Part shown: positions 1-7,851 of the stretch, in pieces
Position numbering within the stretch: the stretch's first letter is position 1
How the letters are laid out: every line of letters starts with the position of its first letter
NCBI GenBank assembly: GCA_965232265.1
Contig: CBDDPH010000002.1
Span: 3,596,001-3,660,000 of the forward strand
Direction of reading: 5' to 3'
From: VXRD01 sp965232265
Lineage (GTDB): Bacteria; Latescibacterota; UBA2968
Length of the DNA stretch: 64,000 nucleotides
Program-made: the position numbers and the translations under genes
Notes under the pieces: model-generated
The model's input: the letters and a program-made list of their open reading frames with translations, nothing else
Databases searched by the model: none
What the model was told of the DNA's origin: nothing

Positions 1-67
1 GACCGACTCAGTTATTTTGACGCCTGATAAGGCGGCCACAAAGATCACGAATAAGGAGATACGCGCA

Positions 68-517
68 ATGGAAACACATGTTCCACTCATCAGCACCCGG
101 ACGAAGGGCCCGTTGGGATTGGTTCACCTTCCGAGACTATGGTTGAAAATGCGTCTGTCTGCAAAGGGCAAGTTGGCAGATGAATACAGAGCGGGCGAAG
201 GCGGGTTCGATGGCATGCTGCTCGAAGCCCTGGGAATTGACGCAACCACCGCTGTCGCTTTCGTAAGCGCGTCGCAGCCGAGCTATCTGGCATTCGAGGC
301 ATGGGTGAAAGAAAATGCAAAACCGGGAAGCCTGACGCCGGAGGCGATTGACCAATTCAACGAACGCATCCTCTCATTCCCCAAGCCAGAGCCTGGCCGA
401 AGCGAAATGCTTGAGGTCCTTGGGTTGCCCCAGTCTGACAAAAAGTGGCTCGGCACCGACCTCAACGACCTCGACGACTGGCATGGCTTTCATCTGGCCT
501 TACGCGATGAGGCGTGA
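68..517 (+). CDS. DUF5069-family protein
   Basis: A 149-residue soluble protein of unknown function. The pattern of a short basic N-terminal segment with HLPRLWLKMRL, then YRAGEGGFD, LEALGI and a C-terminal WLGTDLNDLDDW matches what I remember of the DUF5069 family, which is small and uncharacterised. The ATG at 68 is chosen because an AAGGAG box lies nine bases upstream; a more upstream in-frame ATG at 17 has no such site. It reads in the same direction as the aldo/keto reductase that starts 29 bases after its stop. Family assignment rests on pattern memory only. Confidence 0.65.
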   Translation: METHVPLISTRTKGPLGLVHLPRLWLKMRLSAKGKLADEYRAGEGGFDGMLLEALGIDATTAVAFVSASQPSYLAFEAWVKENAKPGSLTPEAIDQFNERILSFPKPEPGRSEMLEVLGLPQSDKKWLGTDLNDLDDWHGFHLALRDEA

Positions 518-546
518 GCAAACGATTCCATAGCAAAGGAGCCTTC

Positions 547-1539
547 ATGTCCGACTTCCCGTCTCAATCGCGTTACGACAGCATGACATATAGACGGTGC
601 GGCAACAGCGGTATTCAACTCCCGCTACTCTCTCTCGGCCTGTGGCATAATTTTGGCGGCGTCGATGTATTTGAAAATGGGCGTGCTATTGTGCGCACTG
701 CCTTCGACCACGGCATCACACACCTGGACTTGGCCAACAACTACGGACCGCCCTATGGCTCTGCCGAAGAGACCCTCGGTCGCATCCTCCAACTCGACCT
801 ATCACCCTACCGGGACGAACTACTCATCTCCACCAAGGCCGGATTTGATATGTGGCCCGGACCCTATGGCAATTTTGGCTCGCGGAAATACCTCGTTGCC
901 AGCCTCGACCAAAGCCTCAAACGCATGGGGATAGACTATGTCGATATCTTCTACCACCATCGCCCCGATCCCGACACGCCGCTCGCAGAAACCATGGGTG
1001 CCCTCGATTTCGCCGTCCGTTCAGGTCGCGCCCTCTATGTTGGCATCTCCAATTATCCGCCCAACAGAACCAGAGCGGCGGCGCAAATCCTGCGCGACCT
1101 GGGTACGCCCTGCCTGATCCATCAGCCCAAATACAATCTGCTTACCCGGCACCCCGAAAACAATGGCCTCTTCGACACACTGCAGGATGAAGGCATCGGC
1201 TGCATCGCCTTCTCCATCCTCAACGGCGGCATGCTCACCGACAAATACCTGGACGGCATCCCCGCAGACTCCCGCGCCGCTCGCCCGGGTCACCCGCTCA
1301 AAAATCGCCTCAACAAAGAATTCCTCGGCAAAATCAGCAAACTCAACGACCACGCCTGCGCCCGCGGCCAGACCCTCGCCCAGATGGCCATCGCCTGGGT
1401 CCTCCGCCAGGAGGCGGTCACGACCGCGCTTTGCGGAGCCAGCCGCCCCGAACAAATTGAGGACAGCCTCGGCGTTCTCGACAACCTGAATTTCACCGAA
1501 GACGAACTCCAGACAATCGACAATATCTTAGCGAAGTAA
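547..1539 (+). CDS. Aldo/keto reductase, L-glyceraldehyde-3-phosphate reductase (YghZ)-like
   Basis: A cytosolic NADPH-dependent TIM-barrel oxidoreductase of 330 residues. The catalytic tetrad is visible: Asp61 in THLDLANNYG, Tyr66, Lys97 in ISTKAG and His137 in FYHHRPDP. The GLWHNFGG and ANNYGPPYGSAEE segments are typical of the YghZ (AKR14) subfamily, which reduces small aldehydes and resembles the potassium-channel beta subunit. The ATG at 547 follows an AAGGAG box. Further AKR sequence occurs in this window only as a ten-codon 5' remnant near 26.4 kb. The physiological substrate cannot be read from the sequence. Confidence 0.9.
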   Translation: MSDFPSQSRYDSMTYRRCGNSGIQLPLLSLGLWHNFGGVDVFENGRAIVRTAFDHGITHLDLANNYGPPYGSAEETLGRILQLDLSPYRDELLISTKAGFDMWPGPYGNFGSRKYLVASLDQSLKRMGIDYVDIFYHHRPDPDTPLAETMGALDFAVRSGRALYVGISNYPPNRTRAAAQILRDLGTPCLIHQPKYNLLTRHPENNGLFDTLQDEGIGCIAFSILNGGMLTDKYLDGIPADSRAARPGHPLKNRLNKEFLGKISKLNDHACARGQTLAQMAIAWVLRQEAVTTALCGASRPEQIEDSLGVLDNLNFTEDELQTIDNILAK

Positions 1540-1576
1540 ACGACCTGCTGAGAGAAGCCCGATCGGGAGTTGTGCA

Positions 1577-2365
1577 TTGAAAGTCGAAAATCTTCCAACT
1601 GCTGTCCAGGCCCACCTGGCGGGTTTTGAGTCAGATGGAGAAAATCTCCGAACAGCATCGTGCGCCGACGTGTTCCGGTACACGCACCCACGCAAACAGA
1701 GTTTGTTCCTCAAAGTGCGAAGTACGCATGCGGCACCACAAGAATCCGATCTTCTGGCCGAGAAAACGGCAATGTCCTGGCTCCAAGGGAAACTGAACGT
1801 GCCTCGCGTGGTCTGCTTCCACGAAGCAGGCGATACTCAGTATCTGCTCATGACCCAAATCGCTGGTGTATCTGGCATCCACCAAAATGTCAAAAGTGAT
1901 ATTCCGCATCTCGTACGCATGTTTGCTCGCGGTCTCCGCGAAATTCACGCAATAGCGATCAATTCGTGTCCCCTGGACTGGCGTATGGAACGCTATTTTG
2001 CGTGGGCGACGGACTTGATTGACTCAGGCGTATTGGACGGTCAGATACCAGATGGTGAAACGAGAGATGTTCTTCGCAATGAGCTGGACAGCATACGCGC
2101 CGACCTGCCGCCAGAGGACCTGGTGTTCACCCATGGGGATTATTGCCTACCCAACGTTATGATCCACAATGGCCGTTTAAGTGGCTACATTGATTTGGGC
2201 TACGCGGGCGTGGGAGATCGATATCTCGATTTTGTCGCAGTCTGTTACACCATTCGCAGAAATCTTGGGGATGAGTGGATTCCTTTGTTTTTTCAGGAGT
2301 ATGGGCAGGAATTGGATCAGGCCAAATTGAGCGTATATCAAAGAATCCATGACTTTATCGACTGA
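1577..2365 (+). CDS. Aminoglycoside phosphotransferase (APH)-like kinase
   Basis: A 262-residue protein-kinase-like small-molecule kinase. The Brenner-type catalytic loop is THGDYCLPN (Asp188, Asn193) and the metal-binding segment is IDLGYAGVGDRYLD (Asp206); the ATP-binding Lys is probably Lys46 in LFLKVRS. This arrangement is close to the APH(3') group, but APH-like proteins also phosphorylate sugars, choline or homoserine, so resistance should not be assumed. The start is taken as TTG at 1577, seven bases after GGGAG. It lies in a loose same-strand run with the reductase upstream. Confidence 0.8.
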   Translation: MKVENLPTAVQAHLAGFESDGENLRTASCADVFRYTHPRKQSLFLKVRSTHAAPQESDLLAEKTAMSWLQGKLNVPRVVCFHEAGDTQYLLMTQIAGVSGIHQNVKSDIPHLVRMFARGLREIHAIAINSCPLDWRMERYFAWATDLIDSGVLDGQIPDGETRDVLRNELDSIRADLPPEDLVFTHGDYCLPNVMIHNGRLSGYIDLGYAGVGDRYLDFVAVCYTIRRNLGDEWIPLFFQEYGQELDQAKLSVYQRIHDFID

Positions 2366-2414
2366 GAACGATATTGTGCATTTTGGAAATTTATTCGACC
2401 GCAAGGACGATCTT

Positions 2415-3527
2415 ATGAAAAACGTCATTAACAATTTAGCTCCAAAACGACTCTTGCCCCCTTTAATTATTTCCCTTTTCCTGTTGATTGCCAATATCAA
2501 TGTGCTTTACGCTAGCGATATTTATCAATGCGCTACAAGCAAGGATGTTTACGATGCATTGGATACCGTCAAGCCAGGTGATACGATTGTGCTTCAGGGC
2601 GGCAAAGTGTATGAAATCGATAAGAGTTTTAAGCTACATGCAAATGGGTCCGATAAAAATAGAATCACCCTTACATCAGAAGACAGCACAGGCCAGGGTC
2701 GATATGCTGTAATTTCCACAGTTGGTCAAAAAAAGGAAGAGGATTTGGTAGCAATCAAACTCAGTGGCTCGTTCTGGAACATTTCCCGCATAGAAATAAC
2801 CGGGAAGAAAGTGTCTCTGGACAAGGGGTATTGGAACACGCATGGTTTTCGTATCGGCTTGTATTTATTGGGATCGGGATCACACCATAATATTATTGAA
2901 GATGTGCATATACATCATACACATAACACTGCTGTAGCTATCAGGAATGAAAGTCACCATAACACCTTTAGAAGAATGAAAATCCATCATATTGGAGAAT
3001 GGCTGGATAAAGATTATAACGCCCATGAAGGAGAAGGCTTTTATATTGGTTCATCAAAAGGGCTTGAAGAAAGAGGAAAAATGGCAAGAGCCCATAATAT
3101 CATAATTGAGGAAAGCATATTGGGACCGGGATTACTGGGGCAATATATCGATATCAAATACGCGGCCTCATTTGTAACTGTCCGGAATAATATTCTATAC
3201 TGTTATGAAAAATCCTACAATGAAGAAATTGTCAAACTAGCGGGATTTGCCAACATCATAAAGAATAATAAATTCATCGGATCTAATAAGAACCTGACTC
3301 GATATATTCAGATTTTTAATAAAAAAACCGCCGATCCAGTAAGGGTGGACTATCTTGATCAGAAAAATATCCCTGCTCCAACAGGAAGGGATAACACTGT
3401 TGTGAACAATGTTTTTTACACCAACGATCCAAAGATATTAGTTGTTGAAATTGATGTTGCTCCAATAGATCGTTCATCAATTATTGTTGAGAATAATAAA
3501 ATCGAACCATTTGATTCCCGGCGATAA
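2415..3527 (+). CDS. Secreted right-handed beta-helix protein, polysaccharide-lyase-like
   Basis: A 370-residue exported protein. Residues 1-33 form a signal peptide (basic start, then PPLIISLFLLIANINVLYAS). The remainder has the repeating hydrophobic-Asn pattern of a parallel beta-helix, such as NIIEDVHIHH, NTFRRMKIHH, NIIIEESILG and NTVVNNVFY, and begins with a PGDTIVLQGG segment typical of PL6/chondroitinase-B and pectate-lyase folds. His-rich turns (SGSHHN, HIHHTHN, ESHHN) could lie in the substrate groove. The gene is clearly more AT-rich than its neighbours, which suggests separate acquisition. Start chosen for the signal peptide and the AAGGACG upstream. Substrate unknown; a non-catalytic binding role is possible. 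Confidence 0.75.
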   Translation: MKNVINNLAPKRLLPPLIISLFLLIANINVLYASDIYQCATSKDVYDALDTVKPGDTIVLQGGKVYEIDKSFKLHANGSDKNRITLTSEDSTGQGRYAVISTVGQKKEEDLVAIKLSGSFWNISRIEITGKKVSLDKGYWNTHGFRIGLYLLGSGSHHNIIEDVHIHHTHNTAVAIRNESHHNTFRRMKIHHIGEWLDKDYNAHEGEGFYIGSSKGLEERGKMARAHNIIIEESILGPGLLGQYIDIKYAASFVTVRNNILYCYEKSYNEEIVKLAGFANIIKNNKFIGSNKNLTRYIQIFNKKTADPVRVDYLDQKNIPAPTGRDNTVVNNVFYTNDPKILVVEIDVAPIDRSSIIVENNKIEPFDSRR

Positions 3528-3535
3528 AATTCAAA

Positions 3536-4774
3536 ATGAAAAAAATTAAATGGACAATTATTTTAACAGCAATGCTGAGGACTTTGAGCGTGCAAGCTGA
3601 TTACCGCACTGAGGAATCGAGAATACTTGCACTGGCAGAACTGACAAATGCGCCGGTTGTCCGCAATGAAAAGGAGCAAATCGTCAGTATTGGTGCTGGC
3701 GAATTGAAGGCGATCTACTTTGATGCGCTTATGTACGAGGGAAAACCAACCCGCGTCTATGCATGGCTCGGTATCCCTGAGGAGGCATCGTCGAGCCACA
3801 AGGTCCCGGGGATCGTGTTAGTTCATGGCGGTGGCGGAACCGCCTTTGTGGCGTGGGTTGAAAAGTGGAATGCCCGCGGATACGCGGCAGTCAGTATCGC
3901 AGTAGAAGGGCAGACAGATGAACGGGAGCCAGGGAAACCCGGCGACACCAGGCGCAACAGGTGGAAAAAACATCCCTGGTCAGGACCAGTTCGCACAGGT
4001 ATTTACGGTGACTCCGACAAACCGATTGAAGAACAGTGGATGTATCATGCCGTTGCCGATGCAATCCTGGCGAACTCGCTCCTTCGTTCCTTGCCACAGG
4101 TAGATAGTACGAAAGTCGGCCTGATGGGTATCTCCTGGGGAGGCATTATTGCGAGCACGGTTATCGGTATCGACGACCGCTTTGCTTTTGCCATTCCGAC
4201 GTACGGATGCGGGAACCTATCCCAGGCGGCCAATCAATACGGCAGGGCACTTGGAAATAATGACCTTTACAAGCAGGTCTGGGACCCTGTGCTGCGCTTA
4301 AAGAAAGTAGAAATCCCGACCCTCTGGCTCTCCTGGCCGGGAGACCAGCACTTTCCATTGGACAAACAGGCATCCTGCTATCGCACTGTATCTGGCCCCT
4401 ACATGGTATGTCTGATCCCCGGCATGAAACACGGGCACCAAGCCGGCATGAATCCTCCAGATAGCTATGCCTTCGCAAACAGCGTTGTCAAAGAGGGCAA
4501 ACCCTGGGCCAGGCAAATTTCATCCGAGACTGAAGGACGACAGTTCACAGTGATTTTTGAATCATCAAGGCCATTGGGTGAAGCCGTTCTGCTATCAACT
4601 GCTGATACCGGGATAACCGGCAAAAGGAAGTGGATCGAATCACCGGCAAAGTTGGAGAGGAAAGCCGGGCAGTGGGTGGTCACAGCCACACAGCCCGAGG
4701 GGACAACCGCCTGCTTTATAAATGTGAAGTCGGGTGACTTAACACTCACCTCCGACTATACAAAAATAAAATAA
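3536..4774 (+). CDS. Secreted acetyl-xylan-esterase / dienelactone-hydrolase-type alpha/beta hydrolase
   Basis: A 412-residue hydrolase with a short signal peptide (MKKIKWTIILTAM..VQA). The oxyanion strand is GIVLVHGGGG (about residues 92-101), the nucleophile is Ser200 in MGISWGG, and a C-terminal catalytic His is likely in PGMKHGHQAG. After about residue 330 there is a beta-rich tail. These features fit carbohydrate esterases that deacetylate polysaccharides. It starts eight bases after the beta-helix gene, so the pair probably forms an exported lyase plus esterase operon. Precise substrate is not evident. Confidence 0.8.
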   Translation: MKKIKWTIILTAMLRTLSVQADYRTEESRILALAELTNAPVVRNEKEQIVSIGAGELKAIYFDALMYEGKPTRVYAWLGIPEEASSSHKVPGIVLVHGGGGTAFVAWVEKWNARGYAAVSIAVEGQTDEREPGKPGDTRRNRWKKHPWSGPVRTGIYGDSDKPIEEQWMYHAVADAILANSLLRSLPQVDSTKVGLMGISWGGIIASTVIGIDDRFAFAIPTYGCGNLSQAANQYGRALGNNDLYKQVWDPVLRLKKVEIPTLWLSWPGDQHFPLDKQASCYRTVSGPYMVCLIPGMKHGHQAGMNPPDSYAFANSVVKEGKPWARQISSETEGRQFTVIFESSRPLGEAVLLSTADTGITGKRKWIESPAKLERKAGQWVVTATQPEGTTACFINVKSGDLTLTSDYTKIK

Positions 4775-4788
4775 ACGACATTTCAGCG

Positions 4789-4823
4789 TTGACATACTCC
4801 CAAAGTCGAAACATTGGGATTCT
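4789..4823. mobile_element. Solo IS200/IS605-type end (right-end or omega-RNA-like hairpin remnant)
   Basis: The stretch starts TTGACATACTCCCAA, forms a hairpin (CCCAA at 4799-4803 pairs with TTGGG at 4814-4818) and continues GGGATTCT. Read on the minus strand it is AGAATCCC, hairpin, GGGAGTATGTCAA, which is the arrangement I know from the right ends of IS200/IS605-family tnpB elements. No transposase or tnpB gene is present nearby, so this would be a decayed element or an end-only derivative. Recognition is by pattern; no database comparison was possible. Confidence 0.5.
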
Positions 4824-4897
4824 CTGCTTGCAGGAGCGCCCCACAATCATGTATTTTGGCAACGTAAAACATCGTCAATTTCACCAGGAGACTTTCC

Positions 4898-5683
4898 ATG
4901 AGAATTCTTATCTTGTGCGATCTGGAGGGCACTGCCGGCGTCGTAGATTTCAAAACTCAGACTTACGACGGAGGGCGCGACAACGAACAGGCAAAATATC
5001 TGGCCACTCTGGAGATCAACGCCCTCATAGACGGTGCTATGGAAGGAGGCGCCACAGATCCTATTGTGCTGGACGGACACGGCAGCGGTGGAATCAATAT
5101 CGAACACATCCACCGCGAAGCCCGGGTGATATACGGCCGTCCCAGAGGCTCTGCGTGGGAGATGGGATTGACATTTGAGGCGCAGTTTTTGTATGGTCAT
5201 CACGCGATGGAAAACACCCCCGATGGCGTGCTGTGTCACAGCTGGAGTTCCCGAAGCATTGCCAACTGCTGGTTGAACGATGAACTGATCGGTGAAATAG
5301 GTTTCAACATAGCACATGCCGGTGAGGTTGGCGTGCCCACGGTTTTCATCAGTGGGGATCGGGCTGCTGTAGATGAGGCTCGACGATACATTCCCGACAT
5401 CGAAAGCGTTGTCGTGAAAGAGGGGCTCAGCCGCACGGCTGCACTCACTCTCTCCCCCACTAAAGCTCGGGATCTGCTCCGAGAAGGTGCTTGCAAGGCC
5501 ATGGGGCGAATCGGAGAAATCCCACCTTATACAATCCCATCTCCGTATATATTCGCGACCGAATATCAGTCCGCTGATAGTGCCGAGGCCAGGGCTGCCC
5601 GTGAGGACGTTGAGCGAGTAGATACCCACACCGTCAAAATAACTGGTAATACCATCGCTGAAATTAGTGCAAAAAGAAGATAG
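4898..5683 (+). CDS. M55-family D-aminopeptidase (DppA-like)
   Basis: A 261-residue zinc peptidase that in known members releases N-terminal D-amino acids from short peptides such as cell-wall D-Ala-D-Ala. The metal ligands are visible: Asp8 and Glu10 in CDLEGTAG, Asp59 and His61 in LDGHGSGG, and the GHHAMEN segment (His101/His102) followed by a later AHAGEVGVP loop. AGGAG precedes the ATG. It lacks a signal peptide. It follows the IS-like end and precedes a broken oxidoreductase, so no operon partner is obvious. Confidence 0.85.
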   Translation: MRILILCDLEGTAGVVDFKTQTYDGGRDNEQAKYLATLEINALIDGAMEGGATDPIVLDGHGSGGINIEHIHREARVIYGRPRGSAWEMGLTFEAQFLYGHHAMENTPDGVLCHSWSSRSIANCWLNDELIGEIGFNIAHAGEVGVPTVFISGDRAAVDEARRYIPDIESVVVKEGLSRTAALTLSPTKARDLLREGACKAMGRIGEIPPYTIPSPYIFATEYQSADSAEARAAREDVERVDTHTVKITGNTIAEISAKRR

Positions 5684-5721
5684 TGAACGTTCGAATTTCA
5701 GAAAAAATTGAGATATTTGCC

Positions 5722-5895
5722 ATGAAACCTTACAAATTCTTGATTAGCGGCTGTGGTAGCGCTGGCCGTAATGTGGCCCAAGTAGCCGCCGCCGATGGAC
5801 GTGGAGAAATTGTGGGTCTCGTCGATCCACAGCAGGCACAGTTGGACATCATGCAGGGACAATTTTCTCGATATGTCACCTATCATACCACCTGA
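5722..5895 (+). pseudogene. 5' remnant of a Gfo/Idh/MocA oxidoreductase
   Basis: Only 57 codons remain. MKPYKFLISGCGSAG is the start of a Rossmann fold with the Gly-x-Gly-x-x-Gly dinucleotide loop, followed by a second strand ending in VGLVDP, exactly as in Gfo/Idh/MocA sugar dehydrogenases, which normally run 330-400 residues. After about VDPQQAQLDIM the frame degenerates and stops at 5895. The following hydrolase begins inside it at 5873. A matching 3' remnant of the same family occurs at 7717-7845. Confidence 0.7.
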
Positions 5896-6856
5896 CATCC
5901 AGCCAGCATCCACATCTGACCTTGCCGACTCAGATATCCGTGCAAAGCTCATAGATCTTCTGGGGCTGGCTACAGTCCCCGACAACGTAGATTTCACAAC
6001 CTCAGAAACGCGAGAAACCGAAGACATCCGCGTCACCCATCTGAGCTACCAGAACTCACTGCGCGAAACCGTTCCGGCCATCCTCATGGAACCGCCTGGG
6101 CATACGGGAAAATTGCGACCGGGCATCGTATGCATTTCTGGCACATCCGGCTCTGCAGAACGGGTCGCTCACCCACACTTCCATCAATCTCCCGATGGTC
6201 CATTGATTGGCTGGGGGCGTGAACTTGCGCGACGAGGGTTCACGACACTGGCCATCTCGATCAAAGGCACAGAAGGAAGGCGCCGCAGCATTGAAGAATG
6301 GGCAACCGAGAGCAAGCTCCTGGCTCCGTATGGACGAAGCCAGATGGGCATTCTCGTCGAAGAAACACTCAGAGCCGCTCGAATTCTTTGCGCGACAAAT
6401 GGCGTTGACAAAAGCCGCATTGGCCTGACAGGCATGTCGCTTGGCGGCAACGCAACCTGGTATTCGATGGCGTGTGCCCCCTGGATCGCAGCAGGCGTAA
6501 CTGTCTGTGGTGGCCTTGGCAGCCTGGCCAGCGTCATTCACCAGAGCGACAACGAACGACACAGTGCTTATTACTACATCCCCAACTTCCTGTGCCACTT
6601 TGATCATCCGCGCGTCGTAGCCACCTGCATGCCCCCGCGACCCTTTATGATGATCTCGCCTACCCGGGACGAAGACATGCCGCGTCAAGGCGTCGATGCC
6701 CTTATACCCGTTGTACAAAAAGCCTATGCAGCAACAGGACACGATGACCGTTTCAAAGTCTATCAACCCGACGGCAATCATCGCTTTCTCGTTGAGTACT
6801 TCGAGCAGATGGTCGCATGGTTTGACCATTTTCTGCTTTCACCCCAAGAAACTTAA
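5873..6856 (+). CDS. Alpha/beta hydrolase, dienelactone-hydrolase family
   Basis: A 327-residue predicted esterase without a signal peptide. RPGIVCISGTSG (about residues 82-93) is the oxyanion strand, Ser189 in TGMSLGG is the nucleophile, and the DGNHRF segment near the C-terminus supplies a likely His; an Asp in the SPTRDEDMP loop completes the triad. Start chosen at the ATG at 5873, after a weak AGGGACA box; a longer reading frame from 5795 runs through the oxidoreductase remnant and is not credible. The PhyH gene follows after 19 bases, suggesting co-transcription. Confidence 0.8.
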   Translation: MSPIIPPDIQPASTSDLADSDIRAKLIDLLGLATVPDNVDFTTSETRETEDIRVTHLSYQNSLRETVPAILMEPPGHTGKLRPGIVCISGTSGSAERVAHPHFHQSPDGPLIGWGRELARRGFTTLAISIKGTEGRRRSIEEWATESKLLAPYGRSQMGILVEETLRAARILCATNGVDKSRIGLTGMSLGGNATWYSMACAPWIAAGVTVCGGLGSLASVIHQSDNERHSAYYYIPNFLCHFDHPRVVATCMPPRPFMMISPTRDEDMPRQGVDALIPVVQKAYAATGHDDRFKVYQPDGNHRFLVEYFEQMVAWFDHFLLSPQET

Positions 6857-6875
6857 AGCATAAAAGAGGCTGAAA

Positions 6876-7718
6876 ATGCGAGAAGATACCAAATCTCTCC
6901 AAGAACACCTTGAAGAATTCAAAACAGTTGGATTTACACTTTTCCCGAAGATGCTGAACGATAGCTGGGTCAAAGCCATGCGAGATTCATTTGAAGAAAT
7001 CGGTGATCGCATCCCCACTCCCGATGGCAGTCGCCCCCAGGTCTTTGTCGATGTGTTGGAACACAAGCCCGATCTCGCTCTCTCTGCCTTGTCAAATAAG
7101 CGCCTTCTGGACTTTGCTGAAATGATCGTCGGCCCCCATGTCCAACTCGAATCAATCACGTACCGTCGCACGGCACCACAGGACCCGAACACAAACCCGG
7201 TGCTGGGTTTTCACCGGGACATGTTCGCCGAATTTCCTCAAGAAGGCATCTACCACAGACCCTTACTCTTCAATGCCCTGAGCTATTTACAGGATCTCGA
7301 TGATGAAATTGGCCCCCTGCGAATTATTCCAGGTTCTCACATGAAAGCCATGGCTTTAACAGAAGAAGAAAGAAAACAACCCCATCCCGACGAAGTCATT
7401 GTCTATCCCAAAGCCGGAGATGTGGCCGTATTTCACAATGCTATCGTACACTCGGGAACAGCTAATCATTCAAAGGACTATCGGTATCTTTTTTTTTTAA
7501 CGATGAACCATTCCTGGCTCAAACACAGGGCTAATTACTCTGGGCCGATTTCTGAGGCTGTCAAAGCTCAAGCGCGAATGACTGGAAATCGCCGACTCCT
7601 GCGCCTATTGGGGGAAGATGAAAAAGTATTTCGACGAGCCAATAGTGGATTTATGCAACCAGATGAACTGATGTGGAAACAGTGGATTGCTGAGGACGCG
7701 GCTGATCTCAAGATCTGA
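6876..7718 (+). CDS. Phytanoyl-CoA dioxygenase (PhyH) family protein
   Basis: A 280-residue non-heme Fe(II)/2-oxoglutarate oxygenase. The iron triad is visible as His113 and Asp115 in GFHRDM and distal His192 in AIVHSG; the Arg in KDYRYLFF probably binds 2-oxoglutarate. The IIPGSHMKA turn is characteristic. The N-terminal LNDSWVKAMRDSF segment reappears as a remnant at 11400-11437 and its C-terminal EDAADLK end as a remnant at 26469-26498, so close relatives of this gene have existed elsewhere in the locus. Substrate unknown; PhyH proteins in bacteria act on small metabolites as well as fatty acyl groups. Confidence 0.9.
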   Translation: MREDTKSLQEHLEEFKTVGFTLFPKMLNDSWVKAMRDSFEEIGDRIPTPDGSRPQVFVDVLEHKPDLALSALSNKRLLDFAEMIVGPHVQLESITYRRTAPQDPNTNPVLGFHRDMFAEFPQEGIYHRPLLFNALSYLQDLDDEIGPLRIIPGSHMKAMALTEEERKQPHPDEVIVYPKAGDVAVFHNAIVHSGTANHSKDYRYLFFLTMNHSWLKHRANYSGPISEAVKAQARMTGNRRLLRLLGEDEKVFRRANSGFMQPDELMWKQWIAEDAADLKI

Positions 7719-7845
7719 ACGCTACGAAGCGTATCACGCGCTGTCTCAGACCGCGCAGCAAATTGAATTGCCAGCAAGCGATTGTGGTATTAACATGCCT
7801 TATCCCAACAACCCGAAGGAAAACTGCAATGACAGAAAGGAGTGA
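7717..7845 (+). pseudogene. 3' remnant of a Gfo/Idh/MocA oxidoreductase
   Basis: An open stretch of 42 codons, beginning at the stop of the PhyH gene and ending in TGA, reads ERYEAYHALSQTAQQIELP followed by MPYPNNP. Gfo/Idh/MocA oxidoreductases commonly end with an alpha-helix containing EAYHAI.., then IELP and a short polar tail. It has no start codon or ribosome-binding site of its own. With the 5' remnant at 5722 it brackets the hydrolase-PhyH pair. Assignment is based on a short segment. Confidence 0.45.
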
Positions 7846-7851
7846 GGCGCA

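Noticed and set aside
1577..2365. Aminoglycoside resistance gene
   Set aside because: The kinase motifs are clear, but APH-like folds have many substrates and nothing here shows a resistance context, so only the fold is called.
4789..5178. A 129-codon plus-strand frame covering the IS-like end
   Set aside because: It overlaps the M55 peptidase in another frame and turns Arg-rich, typical of a shifted frame.
4847..5629. A 260-codon open frame on the minus strand
   Set aside because: Antisense to the M55 peptidase, which carries clear metal motifs.
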